Below are positions 4,603 through 6,652 of a DNA stretch of 6,652 nucleotides, piece by piece. Position numbers and translations under genes: made by a program. This DNA comes from Solirubrobacterales bacterium. Its GTDB lineage: Bacteria; Actinomycetota; Thermoleophilia; Solirubrobacterales; Solirubrobacteraceae. The stretch's first letter is position 1, and the number at the start of each line of letters is the position of its first letter. Under the pieces are notes generated by a model that had not been told where the DNA came from, did no database searches, and saw nothing but the letters and a program-made list of their open reading frames with translations. The stretch is taken from the NCBI GenBank assembly GCA_027314825.1, contig DAHVAB010000145.1:1-6652 (forward strand), given 5' to 3'.

Positions 4603-6609
4603 ATGTACGTGTTCAAGGCAGCGGTCGTCGGGGCGGGCACGATGGGCGGCCAGATCGCCCAGACGATCGCCGCGGCCGGAATTCCGGTCGTGCTCAAGGA
4701 TGTGCGCGAGGATCTCGTCGAGGCCGGGCTGAACGAGGCGCGCAGCGTCACCGAGGGCCAGGTCGGCAGGCTCGTCAAGAAGGGCAGGCTGACCGAGGAG
4801 CAGGCCGCGGCGCAGGTGCAGGAGGTGCTCGACCGGATCGCTGGCACGGTGAGCTATGAAGGCTTCGGCGACGTCGACTTCGTGATCGAGGCGGTCCCCG
4901 AGCGGATGGAGATAAAGCAGGCGGTCTTCGCCGAGCTGGATGCCGTCACCCCCGGCCACGCGATCCTCGCGTCGAATACGTCCTCGCTGTCGATCACCGA
5001 GATCGCCGAAGCGACGCTCCGGCCGGAGAAGGTGCTCGGCTTCCACTACTTCTTCCCGGCGTCGGTGATGCCGCTGATCGAGATCGTCGAGGGGGAGGAC
5101 ACCTCTCAGCAGACGGTCTCGGCGGCGGTCTCCTTCGCCCAGGCGATCCGCAAGCAGCCCATCGTCTGCATGGAGGTCCCCGGGTTCGTGGTCAACAGGA
5201 TCCTCACCTCCGGCATATCAGAGGTGTGGCGCGCCCAGGAGCGCGAGAAGCTGTCGATCAAGGCGATCGACGAGGGCGTGGGCGCGGCCGGGGTGGTGCC
5301 GATGGGCCCGTACATGCTCGTCAACCTGCTCGGCCTCGACACCGTCCTGCATGTCGCCGAGCACCTGGCCGGCTCATATGGCGAGGAGCGCTTTCACGTG
5401 CCGGAGGCGATGCGCAGGCTGGTCGGGGAAGGCAAGCTCGGCGCCAAGAGCGGTGGCGAGGGGTTCTTCGCGCCCGATGGCAGTCCGAACGTCTCCGGCG
5501 AGGCCGAGCCGGACATCGAGGAGCTGGTGGGCCTGCTCTCGCTGAAGACCCTGCTGGAGGCCTGCCTGGTGCTCGAGGAGGGCGTGGCCACCCACCGGGA
5601 CATCGACTTCGGGATGATGGCGGGCGCCGGCTTGGACCCCAGGCGCGGCCTGCTGCCGCCGTTCATGAAGGCCGACTCGGAAGGGTTGGACGTGGTGCTG
5701 GAGCGGATGCAGGATGCGCAGGGGCGCCACGGCGATCGCTTCGAGCCGCCGATCGTCCTGCGGCGCCTGGTCGCCCAGGGCCGTCTCGGCGTGAAGAGCG
5801 GCCAGGGCTTCTACGCATACCCTCAGCCCGACGCCGAGCAGCCGGCCGAGGTGGTCAAGCTGCAGAGCCGGCCGGACGGGATCGCGATCGCGTGGCTGGC
5901 CAACGGGCAGATGAACTCGATCTCTCCCCAGATGGCCACCGATCTGCGCAAGGTATGGGAGAGCGTGAAGTCCTCGGGCGCCCGCGCGCTGGTGATCGCC
6001 TCCTCCAACCCGCTGCTGTTCTGCGCCGGCGCCGACATCAAGGCGTTCACGAGCATGGACGAGCATGCCGGCCGCGAGCTGATCGAGGACATGCACGCGA
6101 TGCTGCGCGAGATGGAGCGCAGCCCGATCGCGACGATCGCGGCCGTGAATGGGATCGCCTACGGCGGGGGATGCGAGATCGCGATGGCCTGCGACTTCAG
6201 GATCGCCGCCCGCTCGGCGCTGTTCGGTCAGCCGGAGATCAAGCTCGGGATCATTCCCGGCTTCGGTGGCACCCAGCGGCTGCCACGGCTCGTGGGCCAG
6301 GCGCAGGCGTTGGAGATGAACCTGACGGGCGAGCCGATCCTCGCCGAGGACGCCTTCCAGCTGGGGCTGGTCAACCGTGTGGTGGATGACCACGAGCTGC
6401 TCGACACGGCGCTCTCGCTCGCACGCAAGCTGGCCGGCCAGGCCCCCCTTGCGGTGCAGCAGATCAAGGAGGTCTCCGCCGCGGGCGATCTCGATCAGGG
6501 GATCGAGGCGGAGAAGCACGGCTTCGCGGCCGTCTTTGCGAGCGAGGACGCCAAGGAGGGGATCGGCGCTTTCCTGGCCAAGCGCTCCCCACGCTTCACC
6601 GGCTCCTGA
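4603..6609 (+). CDS. Bifunctional 3-hydroxyacyl-CoA dehydrogenase / enoyl-CoA hydratase (dehydrogenase half first)
   Basis: A 668-aa fusion predicted to hydrate trans-2-enoyl-CoA and oxidise the resulting 3-hydroxyacyl-CoA with NAD, steps two and three of beta-oxidation. Residues 1-185 form the NAD-binding half: GxGxxG at Gly10, Gly12, Gly15, and Asp33 ending the second strand, which favours NAD. Residues matching human HAD Ser137, His158, Glu170 and Asn208 are Ser127, His148, Glu160 and Asn198, with identical spacing. Two 3HCDH C-terminal domains follow (about 190-290 and 305-405), each ending G(K/R)LG.KSG..GF. The C-terminal crotonase domain (about 418-668) has CAGAD (474-478) and two glutamates, Glu525 and Glu545, 20 residues apart as in rat hydratase (Glu144, Glu164). 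Both active sites look intact. Domain order is reversed relative to E. coli FadB and matches HAD-first fusions such as Bacillus FadN, so I give no gene symbol. The motif HFFNP is HYFFP here (148-152). A thiolase partner is not visible. Confidence 0.93.
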   Translation: MYVFKAAVVGAGTMGGQIAQTIAAAGIPVVLKDVREDLVEAGLNEARSVTEGQVGRLVKKGRLTEEQAAAQVQEVLDRIAGTVSYEGFGDVDFVIEAVPERMEIKQAVFAELDAVTPGHAILASNTSSLSITEIAEATLRPEKVLGFHYFFPASVMPLIEIVEGEDTSQQTVSAAVSFAQAIRKQPIVCMEVPGFVVNRILTSGISEVWRAQEREKLSIKAIDEGVGAAGVVPMGPYMLVNLLGLDTVLHVAEHLAGSYGEERFHVPEAMRRLVGEGKLGAKSGGEGFFAPDGSPNVSGEAEPDIEELVGLLSLKTLLEACLVLEEGVATHRDIDFGMMAGAGLDPRRGLLPPFMKADSEGLDVVLERMQDAQGRHGDRFEPPIVLRRLVAQGRLGVKSGQGFYAYPQPDAEQPAEVVKLQSRPDGIAIAWLANGQMNSISPQMATDLRKVWESVKSSGARALVIASSNPLLFCAGADIKAFTSMDEHAGRELIEDMHAMLREMERSPIATIAAVNGIAYGGGCEIAMACDFRIAARSALFGQPEIKLGIIPGFGGTQRLPRLVGQAQALEMNLTGEPILAEDAFQLGLVNRVVDDHELLDTALSLARKLAGQAPLAVQQIKEVSAAGDLDQGIEAEKHGFAAVFASEDAKEGIGAFLAKRSPRFTGS

Positions 6610-6638
6610 GCCCGAGCCCGATCGGGGTGTGCTCGGGC
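6610..6638 (+). terminator. Hairpin immediately after the beta-oxidation operon
   Basis: GCCCGAGC (6610-6617) and GCTCGGGC (6631-6638) form a perfect 8-bp stem with a 13-nt loop, and the loop itself contains the palindrome CCGATCGG. The hairpin starts right after the stop codon. The downstream sequence visible to the window end is only mildly T-containing (GTGATCTCTGC), so it fits a U-tract-poor actinobacterial terminator more than a classic one. Confidence 0.5.
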
Positions 6639-6652
6639 GGCGTGATCTCTGC

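Noticed and set aside
5374..6519. 381-codon minus-strand and 387-codon plus-strand frames within the fused beta-oxidation gene
   Set aside because: Both overlap strongly supported coding sequence in other frames and show no family features.

Overview
This is a GC-rich window whose codons strongly prefer G or C in the third position. The gene content points to a high-GC actinobacterium. The best fit is the class Thermoleophilia (Solirubrobacterales-like): the LCP protein has a long C-terminal extension with a YWVENTL / SPRQML signature, and the left-edge protein has repeated A-R-x-E-R...L-D motifs. I recall both styles from that group. The placement is inference, since no rRNA or marker gene is present.

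The layout is two divergent blocks. The left block (1-2889) is on the minus strand. It holds an LCP (LytR-CpsA-Psr) cell-envelope protein of 792 aa (511-2889) with three predicted membrane segments and a LytR_C domain. A small single-pass membrane protein follows it (443 to the window edge, C-terminus cut off), with a G-rich Gly-Thr repeat linker and a duplicated 20-residue motif.

The right block (3337-6609) is on the plus strand and is a fatty-acid beta-oxidation pair. It holds an MCAD-type acyl-CoA dehydrogenase (3337-4503) and a fused 3-hydroxyacyl-CoA dehydrogenase / enoyl-CoA hydratase (4603-6609), with the dehydrogenase half N-terminal. Together the two would carry out the first oxidation, the hydration and the second oxidation. 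A thiolase is not in the window. A hairpin follows the last stop codon.

The 447-bp divergent intergenic region (2890-3336) is the most interesting part. It holds an imperfect tandem duplication (3032-3150) and an extended -10-like element (3216-3224) that directly abuts a perfect 18-bp palindrome (3225-3242), laid out like a repressor operator. Next comes a 5' leader in which one pyrimidine-rich segment (3298-3305) can pair perfectly either with an upstream GAGGAGCC or with an identical GAGGAGCC containing the ribosome binding site of the acyl-CoA dehydrogenase gene. This suggests both transcriptional and possibly translational control of the beta-oxidation genes. Only the sequence complementarity is seen; the function is inferred.
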